From JBBIOU01 sp037443205 (GTDB taxonomy: Bacteria; Bacteroidota; Bacteroidia; Flavobacteriales_D; UBA2798), in NCBI GenBank assembly GCA_037443205.1, contig JBBIOU010000001.1, positions 62,001 to 126,000 of the forward strand: a stretch of DNA of 64,000 nt, read 5' to 3'. Numbering within the stretch: the stretch's first letter is position 1; each line of letters begins with the position of its first letter. Under the pieces are notes generated by a model. The model was not told the origin of the DNA. It ran no database searches and was given only the letters and a program-made list of their open reading frames with translations. Positions 34,535 through 43,946 of this stretch are shown piece by piece. The translations under genes and the position numbers were made by a program.

Positions 34535-36544
34535 ATGAAATATTTATTATATTTTTTTTGTTTATTTATATACAACTACATTTTTTCACAAAATTTTTCG
34601 GGCATTACCGTCAACGGCAATTTAAGAGACTTATCTTTTATACCTGAACCGGACAAAGAAATTACCACTGTATATACCTTAAGCAACACCACCCGGGATA
34701 CAGTTTTTATAAAAAATATTGAGCTTCCGGTGTATGTTACAACATCAACACAAAACAAATATATATTACCCCAACAAAGTATAGAAATACCCATAACTTA
34801 TAAGATTGACGGATTGCCCGGAAGATTTTTTAAAACTGTAATTATAAACATCCAAATTAACAACCAACACATAAGCATACCGCTTAGCCTAAAAGGCTAT
34901 GTAATAGAAAAAGAATTATGGAACGGCAAGATAGAAACATATAAAAATCTTATCGGGGTAAATGTTATACCCTTTACAGACACTCTATTCTCTTTTACTG
35001 ATCTGCGATTTATGAATAAACATAAATTCATAAATTTTATAAACGATATTACATACGAAATTGATTATACCGGCATCTCCATCATCAGAATTGAATTAAA
35101 ATTACATTCATTTAAACCCCGAACTGAAATTGATAAACTGCTTACACTTTTAAAAAATAATATTATACAAGAGCTTGAAAAAAGAAAATATTCTAAGCAA
35201 CAAATATTTTTTGCAACCAGCGAAACACTTGACAAAACCATCGAAAATACTGCTATAAAAGCCTATATCAATTTACGCTCCGAAAATTACAGCAACGAAA
35301 AATTAACTAAGAGCGGTTTTATTTACGATACCCTAATGTATAAAACGGAAGAAATAAACTACCAGGATGAAAATATATATGGTTATTTATCAATAATTGA
35401 TGTAAATACCGCGCTAAACAAACATCCTGAATATTACACCTTTACTGATAGATTAATAAAAGCTGTGTTGGCAGATGGAACAGCTATCGTGCAGATGCGT
35501 TATTTCGGCAATACAAATAAAGAGATTGAAAAACATTATAAATCCATACAAAAACAAATAATTAAAACCCTTGCCAATGAAGGAATAAACACTGCAAAAA
35601 TTGAATTTACCATACCTTATTTTGAACAAACCGATAGTGAGAAAGCAGCAATCATGTTGGTACATTATTCACCGCTCAGTAAAATTTCGCAAGCTAATAC
35701 TTTGCAATTAAATTATACTCCGAAACAAGACAACGAAGCAAAATTATATAACGACCTGCCGGTATATAAATTTAATTACACCGATGACAAAAAAAAATTT
35801 GAGGATGAAAACGGAGAATTTAAAAGCTGGCTCATTCCGATAATTAATGCATTAAAAGAAAACAAAAAAATAAGATTTATTATTGAAGCCAGTGCAAGTA
35901 ACGCTCCCAACCAAGAGAAAAAAGACAATAAATATATTGCCCGCAAGCGTGCCGAAGAAATTAAAAAATCACTATTGTTTAATCTGAACCAACAACAAAT
36001 TAATCAAGACCGATATACTTTTACCGAACCATTAATTTTAACGCAGGGTCCTACCTACAGTGCATATTTATATAAGTTGTCATTCTACTCGCAATATCAA
36101 TACATAAAAGTTATACCGGTTTATGATACATTATATACTGAAGATGATAACAAAAATATTTATCCGTATATGGTAAACTTTAATTACAATAACTTTGAAA
36201 TACCCGTAAATTCTACTGTTTTTCAGAATTTTACTGAACGATTAATAAATGAAATAAACAGAAAGGGATATGCAAGTATAATCATTGAATCAAGTTCATC
36301 CAGAGTGCCTACAGCTTCTTATAAAGATAATATGAACTTATCGTTTAACCGTGCCGAAAAAACCATCTTTCAGTTACGTCAGGAACTAATTAATAAAGGT
36401 ATAAATCCTGACAGATTAATCATAAGCGAACAAAGAATATTGGTACAAGGGCCTGAATATAGTAATGATTACCATAAAAACAGTTTTATATACGAACAAT
36501 ACCAGTATATTAAAATTATACCGGATGATTTATTCAAACGATAA
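34535..36544 (+). CDS. Exported protein with Ig-like N-terminus and four tandem OmpA-like modules
   Basis: 669 residues. Signal peptide about 1-19, then an Ig-like domain (about 22-125) of the DUF1573/anchor type. The remainder looks like four units of about 125-135 residues, roughly 130-260, 275-395, 400-540 and 540-665. Units 3 and 4 are clearly related: both have I-I-E-A/S-S-A/S-S, a DN-x-x-x-x-x-x-RAE helix, and close with QGP-x-YS and YQYIK-I/V-IP. Unit 4 (DNMNLSFNRAE ... LINKGINPDRL) is close to the OmpA peptidoglycan-binding consensus. Units 1 and 2 are more diverged and only weakly supported. Co-transcribed with the phosphatase gene; it may bind the cell wall and act as its periplasmic partner, which is inference. 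Its 3' end overlaps the convergent gene by 11 bases. Confidence 0.75.
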   Translation: MKYLLYFFCLFIYNYIFSQNFSGITVNGNLRDLSFIPEPDKEITTVYTLSNTTRDTVFIKNIELPVYVTTSTQNKYILPQQSIEIPITYKIDGLPGRFFKTVIINIQINNQHISIPLSLKGYVIEKELWNGKIETYKNLIGVNVIPFTDTLFSFTDLRFMNKHKFINFINDITYEIDYTGISIIRIELKLHSFKPRTEIDKLLTLLKNNIIQELEKRKYSKQQIFFATSETLDKTIENTAIKAYINLRSENYSNEKLTKSGFIYDTLMYKTEEINYQDENIYGYLSIIDVNTALNKHPEYYTFTDRLIKAVLADGTAIVQMRYFGNTNKEIEKHYKSIQKQIIKTLANEGINTAKIEFTIPYFEQTDSEKAAIMLVHYSPLSKISQANTLQLNYTPKQDNEAKLYNDLPVYKFNYTDDKKKFEDENGEFKSWLIPIINALKENKKIRFIIEASASNAPNQEKKDNKYIARKRAEEIKKSLLFNLNQQQINQDRYTFTEPLILTQGPTYSAYLYKLSFYSQYQYIKVIPVYDTLYTEDDNKNIYPYMVNFNYNNFEIPVNSTVFQNFTERLINEINRKGYASIIIESSSSRVPTASYKDNMNLSFNRAEKTIFQLRQELINKGINPDRLIISEQRILVQGPEYSNDYHKNSFIYEQYQYIKIIPDDLFKR

Positions 36545-37031
36545 GAGATTTAGCTTCTATAAATCTACTTTGCCAACCGGCAGATAATGGCTTTAAAAAA
36601 GCTTTACTAAAAGAATTTTTATCGTGTACCAGATTATCAAAAAACAATGTATCATCTTTAATTATACCTTCTTTATAAAGACGATTTAATTTATTCATAT
36701 CAGTAATAAAAATTTCTTCGTTTAAAAAGAATGCTGTTTTTTGACGGTTGGTAAATGATATACCGGTATAATTTTCTATAGCTTTTATCAGTTGAACCGA
36801 TTTATCAATAGAGCAGCCTGATGCTTTAACCTTTGATTCATCAACAAAGATTACTACAAACAAATTATGAAACAATTCAATGCATGCCTGCAAAGCATTT
36901 CCGTGCGATGACCAGGAAGTAAGAAAATCATGTGATGCTGATTTTATATACTCTGTTTGACTTAGTGTTAAAAAACGTTCTGCCTGATATATCCATACTT
37001 TGCTGTCAGGGGGTAGTTCTTTCCAATTCAT
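36534..37031 (-). CDS. Conserved hypothetical protein of the amidase-MCE-Fe-S operon
   Basis: 165 residues, soluble, no signal or membrane segment. I recognise no domain or catalytic motif. I recall homologues in Bacteroidota carrying the misleading name ABC transporter ATPase, but there is no Walker A here, so that name is not supported. Its start overlaps the CCG-domain Fe-S gene by 4 bases, placing it last in a five-gene operon. Its 3' end overlaps the convergent OmpA-like gene. Confidence 0.7.
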   Translation of the reverse strand: MNWKELPPDSKVWIYQAERFLTLSQTEYIKSASHDFLTSWSSHGNALQACIELFHNLFVVIFVDESKVKASGCSIDKSVQLIKAIENYTGISFTNRQKTAFFLNEEIFITDMNKLNRLYKEGIIKDDTLFFDNLVHDKNSFSKAFLKPLSAGWQSRFIEAKSLIV

Positions 37032-37810
37032 AAATCTTCGGCATTTGCTATTAATTCGGCTACATCGAGCACTTGTATTTGGTTTTCTTTATTGAAGTTT
37101 TTTACGCCATCTGTCATCATGGTGTTGCAAAAGGGGCAACCGGTAGCAATAATTTCGGGGTTAAGCTGCAATGCTTCTTCGGTGCGTTCTATATTAACTT
37201 CTTTATTGCCTTTTTCGGCCTCTTTAAACATTTGTGCCCCGCCTGCACCACAGCAAAAACCTTTTTGTTTGCAACGTTTCATCTCTAACAACTCGGCATC
37301 GAGTTTTTGTATAAGTTCGCGAGGAGCCTCATACTCTGCGTTGGCTCTGCCTAAATAACATGGGTCGTGAAAAGTAATTTTTTTACCCTTATAACTGCCT
37401 CCGCCTTTTAACTTTAATCTACCCTCATTAATTAGTGATTGTATAAACTGCGTATGATGCATTACCTGATAGTTTCCTCCCAATTCGGGGTATTCATTTT
37501 TTATTGTATTAAAACAATGCGGACATGCGGTTACAATTTTTTTTACCTGATAGGTGTTTAAGGTTTGTATATTTTGCATGGCCTGCATTTGAAATAAAAA
37601 TTCGTTTCCGGCACGTTTAGCGGGGTCGCCCGTACAGGTTTCTTCGGGTCCCAACACTGCAAATTTAACTGCTGCTTTGTTTAAAATTTTTACCAATGCT
37701 TTAGTTATTTTTTTGGCTCTGTCGTCAAAACTACCGGAACAGCCAACCCAAAAGAGTACCTCCGGACTCTCGCCTGTTGCCAAATAATCTGCCATTGTTT
37801 TTATATTCAT
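37028..37810 (-). CDS. (Fe-S)-binding CCG-domain oxidoreductase subunit (HdrB-like)
   Basis: 260 residues. Two cysteine-rich CCG domains as in heterodisulfide reductase subunit B and GlpC/LutA-type proteins. The first half has WVGCSGSFDD, CTGDPAKRAG and VTACPHCFNT. The second has HDPCYLGR, GFCCGAGGAQMF and TGCPFCNTMM, the intact C-x(n)-CCG-x(n)-C-x-x-C set. It probably binds a non-cubane Fe-S cluster and takes electrons from the membrane-bound partner encoded 15 bases upstream. Substrate unknown. Overlaps the next gene by 4 bases. Confidence 0.88.
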   Translation of the reverse strand: MNIKTMADYLATGESPEVLFWVGCSGSFDDRAKKITKALVKILNKAAVKFAVLGPEETCTGDPAKRAGNEFLFQMQAMQNIQTLNTYQVKKIVTACPHCFNTIKNEYPELGGNYQVMHHTQFIQSLINEGRLKLKGGGSYKGKKITFHDPCYLGRANAEYEAPRELIQKLDAELLEMKRCKQKGFCCGAGGAQMFKEAEKGNKEVNIERTEEALQLNPEIIATGCPFCNTMMTDGVKNFNKENQIQVLDVAELIANAEDL

Positions 37811-37825
37811 AAGATAAGCATTTGT

Positions 37826-39142
37826 TTATTCATTAGCCCAATTCAATCTGTCGGCTGGCGAAAACTGCCAGGGTGCTCCATTGTTTTCAATATTGGTAAA
37901 CATAAGTGTTAATTCCTGAGGAGCTTTGCTTTCTTCCATTACCAGGTATCTTCTTAAATCCAGAATGATTGAGAGCGGGTCAATGTTAACCGGACATTCT
38001 TCAACGCAGGCATTGCAGGAGGTGCAGGCCCATACTTCTTCAGGAGTAATATAGTTACCAAGCAACGATTTGCCATCACTAAAATTGCTGCCTTGTTTTT
38101 TTATTTGTTTGCCTACCTCTTCCAGCCTGTCGCGGGTATCCATCATAATTTTTCGGGGCGAGAGTAATTTACCGGTTTGGTTTGCAGGGCAAACAGAACT
38201 GCAACGACCACATTCGGTGCAGGTATATGCATCTAAAAGTTGTTTCCAGGTAAGATCTTGTATATCTTTTGCGCCAAATCGCTGGGGCGTATTGTTTTCT
38301 GCGCTTGCAGCATAAGGATTGGCATTGGGATCGAGCATCAGTTTAACTTCGCGGGTTACACTTTCTAAGTTAGTAAATTTGCCTTTGGGTTGAAGATTAG
38401 AAAAAAAGACATTCGGAAATGCCAATACAATGTGAAAATGCTTGGAGTAAGGCAAGTAATTTAAAAAGACTAAAATACCTATAATGTGAAACCACCAGGC
38501 TATGCGTTCGGTTAGTATCAATGTTACATCCGAAAAATTTTTCATCACAGGAGCCAATAAAACAGAACTTACGGGAAAACTGCCAGACGCGATATAATGT
38601 GATACTCCTCTTTGTTGTAATAGATAATCTGCCGCATTCATTTTTAAAAATGCTATCATAAGGCAAATTTCTACTATCAGAATAATGTTTGCGTCCGATT
38701 TGGGCCATCGGGTCATTTCTCTGTAATGAAAACGTTTGGTTTTAATAAGGTTTCTGCGTATTAAAAATATTACACAGGCAATTATTACCAATAAGGCTAA
38801 TATTTCGAAGGAGGCTATCAGAAAATTATAGAAGTTGCCTAATGAAGCAAATGCCCGATGCGAGCCGGTAATACCGTCAACTATGATTTCAAGCAGTTCT
38901 ATATTGATGATTATAAAACCTGCATATACCAGAATGTGTAATATGCCGGCTATGGGTCGTGTAATCATTTTGCTTTGCCCGATGGCAACCAACAGGGTAG
39001 TTTTAAACCTCTCTGCTTTGTTATCGCTGCGGTTTAGTGGTTTACCCAAACGTATGTTAGAAATTATCTCGCGAATTTTTATGATAAAAAGAATTGTTGC
39101 AGTCAACAACAAGGCTATAAACACTACATTTTCAACCTGCAT
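37826..39142 (-). CDS. Membrane-bound 4Fe-4S oxidoreductase subunit
   Basis: 438 residues. About five or six membrane segments in the first 260 residues, resembling a NarI/HdrE-like cytochrome module. Then comes a cytoplasmic domain with two 4Fe-4S sites, CTECGRCSSVCP and CTSCNACVEECP. Together with the CCG protein it should move electrons between the quinone pool and an unknown donor or acceptor. The gene starts one base after the MCE gene stop, so the redox pair is embedded in an envelope operon. Confidence 0.88.
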   Translation of the reverse strand: MQVENVVFIALLLTATILFIIKIREIISNIRLGKPLNRSDNKAERFKTTLLVAIGQSKMITRPIAGILHILVYAGFIIINIELLEIIVDGITGSHRAFASLGNFYNFLIASFEILALLVIIACVIFLIRRNLIKTKRFHYREMTRWPKSDANIILIVEICLMIAFLKMNAADYLLQQRGVSHYIASGSFPVSSVLLAPVMKNFSDVTLILTERIAWWFHIIGILVFLNYLPYSKHFHIVLAFPNVFFSNLQPKGKFTNLESVTREVKLMLDPNANPYAASAENNTPQRFGAKDIQDLTWKQLLDAYTCTECGRCSSVCPANQTGKLLSPRKIMMDTRDRLEEVGKQIKKQGSNFSDGKSLLGNYITPEEVWACTSCNACVEECPVNIDPLSIILDLRRYLVMEESKAPQELTLMFTNIENNGAPWQFSPADRLNWANE

Positions 39143-39143
39143 C

Positions 39144-40154
39144 TTAGTTGTTTTTTAGTATTTGCTTTAATTTTTTTTCATCGCGGGCATCCAGTTTTAT
39201 GCCTTTATCTTTTCTGCCGAATACAGAAAAATGAACATATCGGTTAGGATGTTCTCTGATGTTTTCCAATAAACGATTGAGTTCATCATTTGTTTTAACC
39301 AGTTCTTTGTATAGGCTATCGTTTTTAATCAGGCTACCCAAAGTTCCTTCGCCTTTATTTACAGATTCCAGAACACTATTGATACCGGCCATGGTTTTAT
39401 TAATTTTATTGATAGTTTGGGTTAGTTCCAAATGCGAAATTGTGTCGGTAATGGCAGCGGTATTGTTTATTACCTTGGTTATTTGATTATTGCTTTTTTG
39501 TATGTTACCAACGATATTATCAATTTTGTTGATGGTAGCCGTAATTTTTCCGGTTTCATCAACCATTTGATTTAATCGGGTGGTGAACTCGCTGAGGTTT
39601 TTTCCGGTTGTGGCAAAATTATCAATGGCTATTTTCAGTTTATCTTTGCTTCCGCCTATTACCCCACTTATGCCTTCGGTTAAAGTATCTAAAGAACCAA
39701 GCAAGCTTTCTATTTTAAATTTCAAGGGCGCTATTTGTGCGTCAATCTTTTCCTGCATACTAACTTGCCTGTCTGATACAAGCGTATCACCGGGTTGAGC
39801 CATCTTATCTGATTTACCATATTTAATATCAATGGCCCGGGTACCTAATAAGTCGGCATTAAATATAATAGCCCGCGAATCTTTCGGAAAAACTACGCTT
39901 TTGTTGTCTATGCTAAATTTTACAATTATTTTGTCGTGTTCAATGAATGTAATTTCGGTAACTTGCCCAACCTTCATACCGCTTACAATTACCGGGCTGG
40001 GCACAACCAACCCGTTTATATCCGAGTAAACAGCTATAAATTCCCTGCGTTTTTTAAATAAATCTATTCCTTTAAGGTAATTAACCCCATAAATAAGGAA
40101 TGCTACAGCTACAACTACCGTGATTCCAATTTTTACTTCTTTGCGTATTTTCAT
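39144..40154 (-). CDS. MlaD/MCE family protein
   Basis: 336 residues. One N-terminal membrane anchor (about 8-25), an MCE domain (about 38-115: FIAVYSDINGLVVPSPVIVSGMKVGQV ... SRAIIFNADLLGTRAIDI), then a long helical region with many N and T positions (about 130-300). This is the substrate-binding component of an ABC-type lipid transporter between the membranes. The ATPase and permease genes (MlaF/MlaE type) are not in this window. Overlaps the amidase gene by 4 bases, in line with a cell-envelope operon. Confidence 0.92.
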   Translation of the reverse strand: MKIRKEVKIGITVVVAVAFLIYGVNYLKGIDLFKKRREFIAVYSDINGLVVPSPVIVSGMKVGQVTEITFIEHDKIIVKFSIDNKSVVFPKDSRAIIFNADLLGTRAIDIKYGKSDKMAQPGDTLVSDRQVSMQEKIDAQIAPLKFKIESLLGSLDTLTEGISGVIGGSKDKLKIAIDNFATTGKNLSEFTTRLNQMVDETGKITATINKIDNIVGNIQKSNNQITKVINNTAAITDTISHLELTQTINKINKTMAGINSVLESVNKGEGTLGSLIKNDSLYKELVKTNDELNRLLENIREHPNRYVHFSVFGRKDKGIKLDARDEKKLKQILKNN

Positions 40155-41353
40155 TTTTCTGCCAGTTCTATGGCTTTTTGCAGCTGAATGCGTTCACCGT
40201 TTAAAAAGCATACCACAAATGCCGTTGGGTATTTTTCGCGAACTTGCGTTTGCAGCTTTTTAGCCTCCTCAAAGTTAGTGGTTTTTCCGTAAGTATATTT
40301 ATAAATTCCATCCTGATAATAAAATTCCACATTTTCGAGCCCTTTAAAGTTTGAGGGGTTAATTTCTAATGCTTTAGGCGAAGTTGTAAACTGTATCTTA
40401 AACAGTACTTTATTTTTAAAATCCTCGTCAGGATGACGCGGACTTCCCTTGTCGGTATTTGATTGTTTTTCTGTTGATTTTTCGTTATGAATGGTATTTT
40501 GGGATGTATTATCCTGTTTGGTTTGGTTATCTTGTTGTTTGGATGATATATTTTTAATACCATTTTTTTCGTCTATTTCATTTTTATAATCCACAAATGC
40601 CTTAAAGATTGCCAGGGCAATATTTTTTTGATTCTCTTTATCGTTTAAAACTTTTTCTTCTTCCGGATTGGTAAGGAAACCGGTTTCTATGAGCACGCTG
40701 GGCATATTTACCTGGTGCAACACCAAAAAACCGGCTTGTTTAACTCCCCGGTCAATAATATGAGGAGTAACGGCCATGTATTGTTGTATTTTTTCTGCAA
40801 AACTCATGCTTCCTTTCAGGTAGGCAGAAGCAATTAAACTTAACGCTATATAATTGTCGGGGTCTTTGGGGTTAAAGTTTTGGTATTTTTTCTGATAATT
40901 ATCTTCGGTAAGAATAACAGAGTTTTCTCTTTCGGCTACTTTAAACTGGGCATCGGTTTTATGTAATCCCAACACGTATGTTTCGGTGCCTTTAGATGCC
41001 GTATTTTGCGAAGCGTTGGCATGTATGCAGATAAACAGGTCGGCTTTATGCTTATTGGCAATTTTAGCGCGTTCTGCCAAATCAACAAACTGGTCTTTGG
41101 TGCGTGTATATACTACTTTAATATGATTGCCATATTCGTTTTTTATCATTTCGCCCAAATACAAAGATATGGCCAGCGCCACATCGGCTTCGTGCGAAAA
41201 CTTGCCCAAACAACCGGGGTCTTTACCGCCATGTCCGGGGTCTATAACAACAGTGCGTATGCCTAAGCTATCATTTTGGGCAAAAAGAGAATGGCTTGCT
41301 GTTAAAAGTAGCAAAATATAAATAAGAAAAACCGAATTTAAGCGTTCTGACAT
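40151..41353 (-). CDS. N-acetylmuramoyl-L-alanine amidase (amidase_3), SPOR-like C-terminus
   Basis: 400 residues. Signal peptide about 1-25. The zinc amidase domain (about 33-250) shows all expected ligands: His in DPGHGGKDPG, Glu in HEADVAL, His in CIHANAS and catalytic Glu in IETGFLTN. A Gln/Asn/Lys-rich linker follows and the last 85 residues look like a SPOR-type module (FKIQFTTSPKAL ... EEAKKLQTQV), which would bind denuded glycan at the septum. It cleaves peptidoglycan stem peptides during cell separation. First gene of a five-gene operon; divergent from lptD with 48 bases between the start codons. Confidence 0.92.
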   Translation of the reverse strand: MSERLNSVFLIYILLLLTASHSLFAQNDSLGIRTVVIDPGHGGKDPGCLGKFSHEADVALAISLYLGEMIKNEYGNHIKVVYTRTKDQFVDLAERAKIANKHKADLFICIHANASQNTASKGTETYVLGLHKTDAQFKVAERENSVILTEDNYQKKYQNFNPKDPDNYIALSLIASAYLKGSMSFAEKIQQYMAVTPHIIDRGVKQAGFLVLHQVNMPSVLIETGFLTNPEEEKVLNDKENQKNIALAIFKAFVDYKNEIDEKNGIKNISSKQQDNQTKQDNTSQNTIHNEKSTEKQSNTDKGSPRHPDEDFKNKVLFKIQFTTSPKALEINPSNFKGLENVEFYYQDGIYKYTYGKTTNFEEAKKLQTQVREKYPTAFVVCFLNGERIQLQKAIELAEK

Positions 41354-41375
41354 ATTTAAAATAAGCGAATAAACT

Positions 41376-41383
41376 TAGCTTTG
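41376..41383 (+). promoter_or_regulatory. -7 promoter box TAGCTTTG for lptD
   Basis: Exact TAnnTTTG. It contains the in-frame TTG at 41381 that would otherwise be read as the start. Transcription from it starts near 41390, so the GTG at 41402 is the first usable start. Confidence 0.55.
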
Positions 41384-41401
41384 CAAAACAAAACAAAATT
41401 A

Positions 41402-43930
41402 GTGCCTTCAATACGTTATATATTTGCTTACCGTAAGCAACTTTTAACATTGTTAGTGTTGATAAACGCAATGTGTTCGGCAAATGTTACAAATGCACAA
41501 AGCGATACAACAAAAAAAGAAGTAGAAAAAAAGGCCTTGTTAGATGCTCCGGTAAGTTACAAAGCTACCGATTCGATGCGCTTTGATTTGTCTTTACAAA
41601 AAGTGTATTTATGGGGTAAGGCCTCAGTAAGCTACCAAAGTATGAATCTCAAGGCAGGATATATTGAACTTAGCCTTAAAGAAGGAAGAGTGTATGCATC
41701 AGGGCTAAAAGACAGTACCGGAAAAATAATTGATAAACCTGCCTTTGAAGACGGTGAAAACAAACTCACGGCTAGTTCCATAACTTACGATTTTAAATCC
41801 AAACGCGGTATTATTAAAGAAGTGCGCACACAAGAAGGTGATGGCTATATACACATGGAGGTATCAAAAAAGCAAGCCAATGACGAAATACATCTTTTAC
41901 ATGGCAAATACACAACTTGCGATTTGGATGAGCCACACTATTATTTTGATTTATCTAAAGCCATCATTATTCCTGATGATAAAATTGTATCCGGACCGGT
42001 TCATTTGGTAATTGCAGATGTACATACGCCTGTAGCATTGCCGTTTGGTTTTTTTCCGAATCACAAACGCGAAGCACAAGGGGTAATTCTTCCTCAATTT
42101 GGCGAATCTGCCGAACTGGGATTTTTTTTGCTGAACGGAGGTTATTATTTGCCCATCGGTAAAAAATGCGATATGCAACTACTGGGAGATATTTATTCGC
42201 GTGGTAGTTGGGGGGCTAAAAACATTACCCGCTATGTAAATCGCTATCGAAACAAAGGAATTATTAATATTTCGTATAACGAACTTAAACGAAGCGAAAG
42301 AGAATTTCCTGATTTTAATATAAACCGGGAGTTTTTTATACGCTGGCAACACGAACAAGACCCTAAAGCCCGACCTAACAGCCGTTTTACTGCTAATGTA
42401 AATGCAGGTACTCGCAATAATTTCAGAAACAATTTTAATACAGTTGCTACCGATTACTTAAGCAATACTTTTCAATCAAATATTTCCTGGGCGTATAATT
42501 TTCCGGGCAAACCCATGAATTTGAATGTAAACCTTAGACATAATCAAAATACGATTAATCGCATAGTTAACATCACTGCTCCCGAAATAACCTATAACCT
42601 GAACAGAATATATCCCTTAGCGGGTTTGCGTAAAAATAAAACAAGCAATAAAAAATGGTATGAAAATATAGGTCTTACCTACAATACCAATTTTAAAAAT
42701 GATATTACCATACCTGACAGTTTAATCAATATACAATATCCCGAGCGCCTTACAAAATATATGCGCAATGGAGTGCGACATAATGCAACATTGGCAACAA
42801 CCTTTAAGCTAAAACAATTTGCAACATTAAATCCTGTATTTAATTTTACTGAGCGTTGGTATTTTCAAACCTTGCGTAAAGAATGGAACAATGATTTGCA
42901 ACAGGTGCAAACAGATACTGTAAGCGGTTTTAGCCGTGCCATGGAATATAATTTTACCACTTCGCTTACCTCAAAAATATATGGATTTTATAGTTTTAAA
43001 GGGAAAAAACAAAGCGTTATACGCCATGTATTTACACCCACATTGAATTTCAGTACACGACCCGACTTTAGTTCAGAAATTTACGGATATTTTGGAAGTA
43101 ATGGTGTGCTCTCATCCTACTCGCCCTACGACATCGGCATATTTGGTAAGCCAAGCAGCGGACGTTCGGGTATCATTACTTTGGCAATGATAAACAATAT
43201 TGAAATGAAAAAAAGATCTGTTAAAGATACCGTAAGCGGATTTAAAAAAATTATGCTCCTTGAAAACTTTACCGTTAATGCCGGTTACGACATGTTTAAA
43301 CAACAAAATAACTGGACAAATATCCAAATGAGCGGCCGAACTAATATATATAAAAATGTTGGATTGGTTTATGGCGGTATCATAGACCTTTATGTATATG
43401 ATAATGGTTTATTAACCAACGAACTAATGATAAACAGGGGAAGTGGATTAGGTAGAGTAACACAAAATAACATGGCTGTTACTGCCAATTTTAAAAGCAA
43501 ACAAACCATAAATAATGATGCCCGAAAAAACTTAAGCGAAGAACAAGGCGAAGAAATAAATCGCAACCGCGATGCTTATGTAGATTTTACCATACCATGG
43601 ACATTAAACATAGCATACAACATACGGCAAGACAGACGCTTCATAGGTGCTAAAGACACCTCTATATATACACAAGCCATCGTTTTTAATGGCGATATTC
43701 TGCTTACCGAAAACTGGAAAATTGCCTTTAGCTCGGGCTATGATTTTACTGCCAAACAATTTAGCTACACGCAAATAGACATCTATCGAGATTTGCATTG
43801 CTGGGAAATGCGTTTTAACTGGATTCCTTTTGGTTTCAGAAAAAGCTATATGCTGCAAATAAACGTAAAGTCTGCTATATTGCAAGATCTAAAACTAACT
43901 CGCAGAAGAAGCTGGATTGATACTTTTTGA
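41402..43930 (+). CDS. lptD: LPS-assembly protein LptD (Bacteroidota type)
   Basis: 842 residues from the GTG at 41402. An N-terminal signal segment (LLTLLVLINAMCSANVTNAQ) is followed by an OstA/LptA-like beta-jellyroll (about 60-200: MRFDLSLQKVYLWGKASVSY, IKEVRTQEGDGYIH, HGKYTTCDLDEPHYYF) and then a large beta-barrel with PFGFFPNHKREAQGVILPQFG at the barrel entrance. LptD inserts LPS into the outer membrane with LptE. The protein ends in a barrel-type tail (RSWIDTF, terminal Phe). The start was moved from the TTG at 41381 because that codon is part of a promoter box. Confidence 0.88.
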   Translation: MPSIRYIFAYRKQLLTLLVLINAMCSANVTNAQSDTTKKEVEKKALLDAPVSYKATDSMRFDLSLQKVYLWGKASVSYQSMNLKAGYIELSLKEGRVYASGLKDSTGKIIDKPAFEDGENKLTASSITYDFKSKRGIIKEVRTQEGDGYIHMEVSKKQANDEIHLLHGKYTTCDLDEPHYYFDLSKAIIIPDDKIVSGPVHLVIADVHTPVALPFGFFPNHKREAQGVILPQFGESAELGFFLLNGGYYLPIGKKCDMQLLGDIYSRGSWGAKNITRYVNRYRNKGIINISYNELKRSEREFPDFNINREFFIRWQHEQDPKARPNSRFTANVNAGTRNNFRNNFNTVATDYLSNTFQSNISWAYNFPGKPMNLNVNLRHNQNTINRIVNITAPEITYNLNRIYPLAGLRKNKTSNKKWYENIGLTYNTNFKNDITIPDSLINIQYPERLTKYMRNGVRHNATLATTFKLKQFATLNPVFNFTERWYFQTLRKEWNNDLQQVQTDTVSGFSRAMEYNFTTSLTSKIYGFYSFKGKKQSVIRHVFTPTLNFSTRPDFSSEIYGYFGSNGVLSSYSPYDIGIFGKPSSGRSGIITLAMINNIEMKKRSVKDTVSGFKKIMLLENFTVNAGYDMFKQQNNWTNIQMSGRTNIYKNVGLVYGGIIDLYVYDNGLLTNELMINRGSGLGRVTQNNMAVTANFKSKQTINNDARKNLSEEQGEEINRNRDAYVDFTIPWTLNIAYNIRQDRRFIGAKDTSIYTQAIVFNGDILLTENWKIAFSSGYDFTAKQFSYTQIDIYRDLHCWEMRFNWIPFGFRKSYMLQINVKSAILQDLKLTRRRSWIDTF

Positions 43931-43946
43931 TTTTTCTTAAAAAAAA

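Noticed and set aside
41271..41483. Minus-strand ORF across the amidase-lptD intergenic region
   Set aside because: It overlaps the starts of two well-supported genes and has no recognisable protein features.
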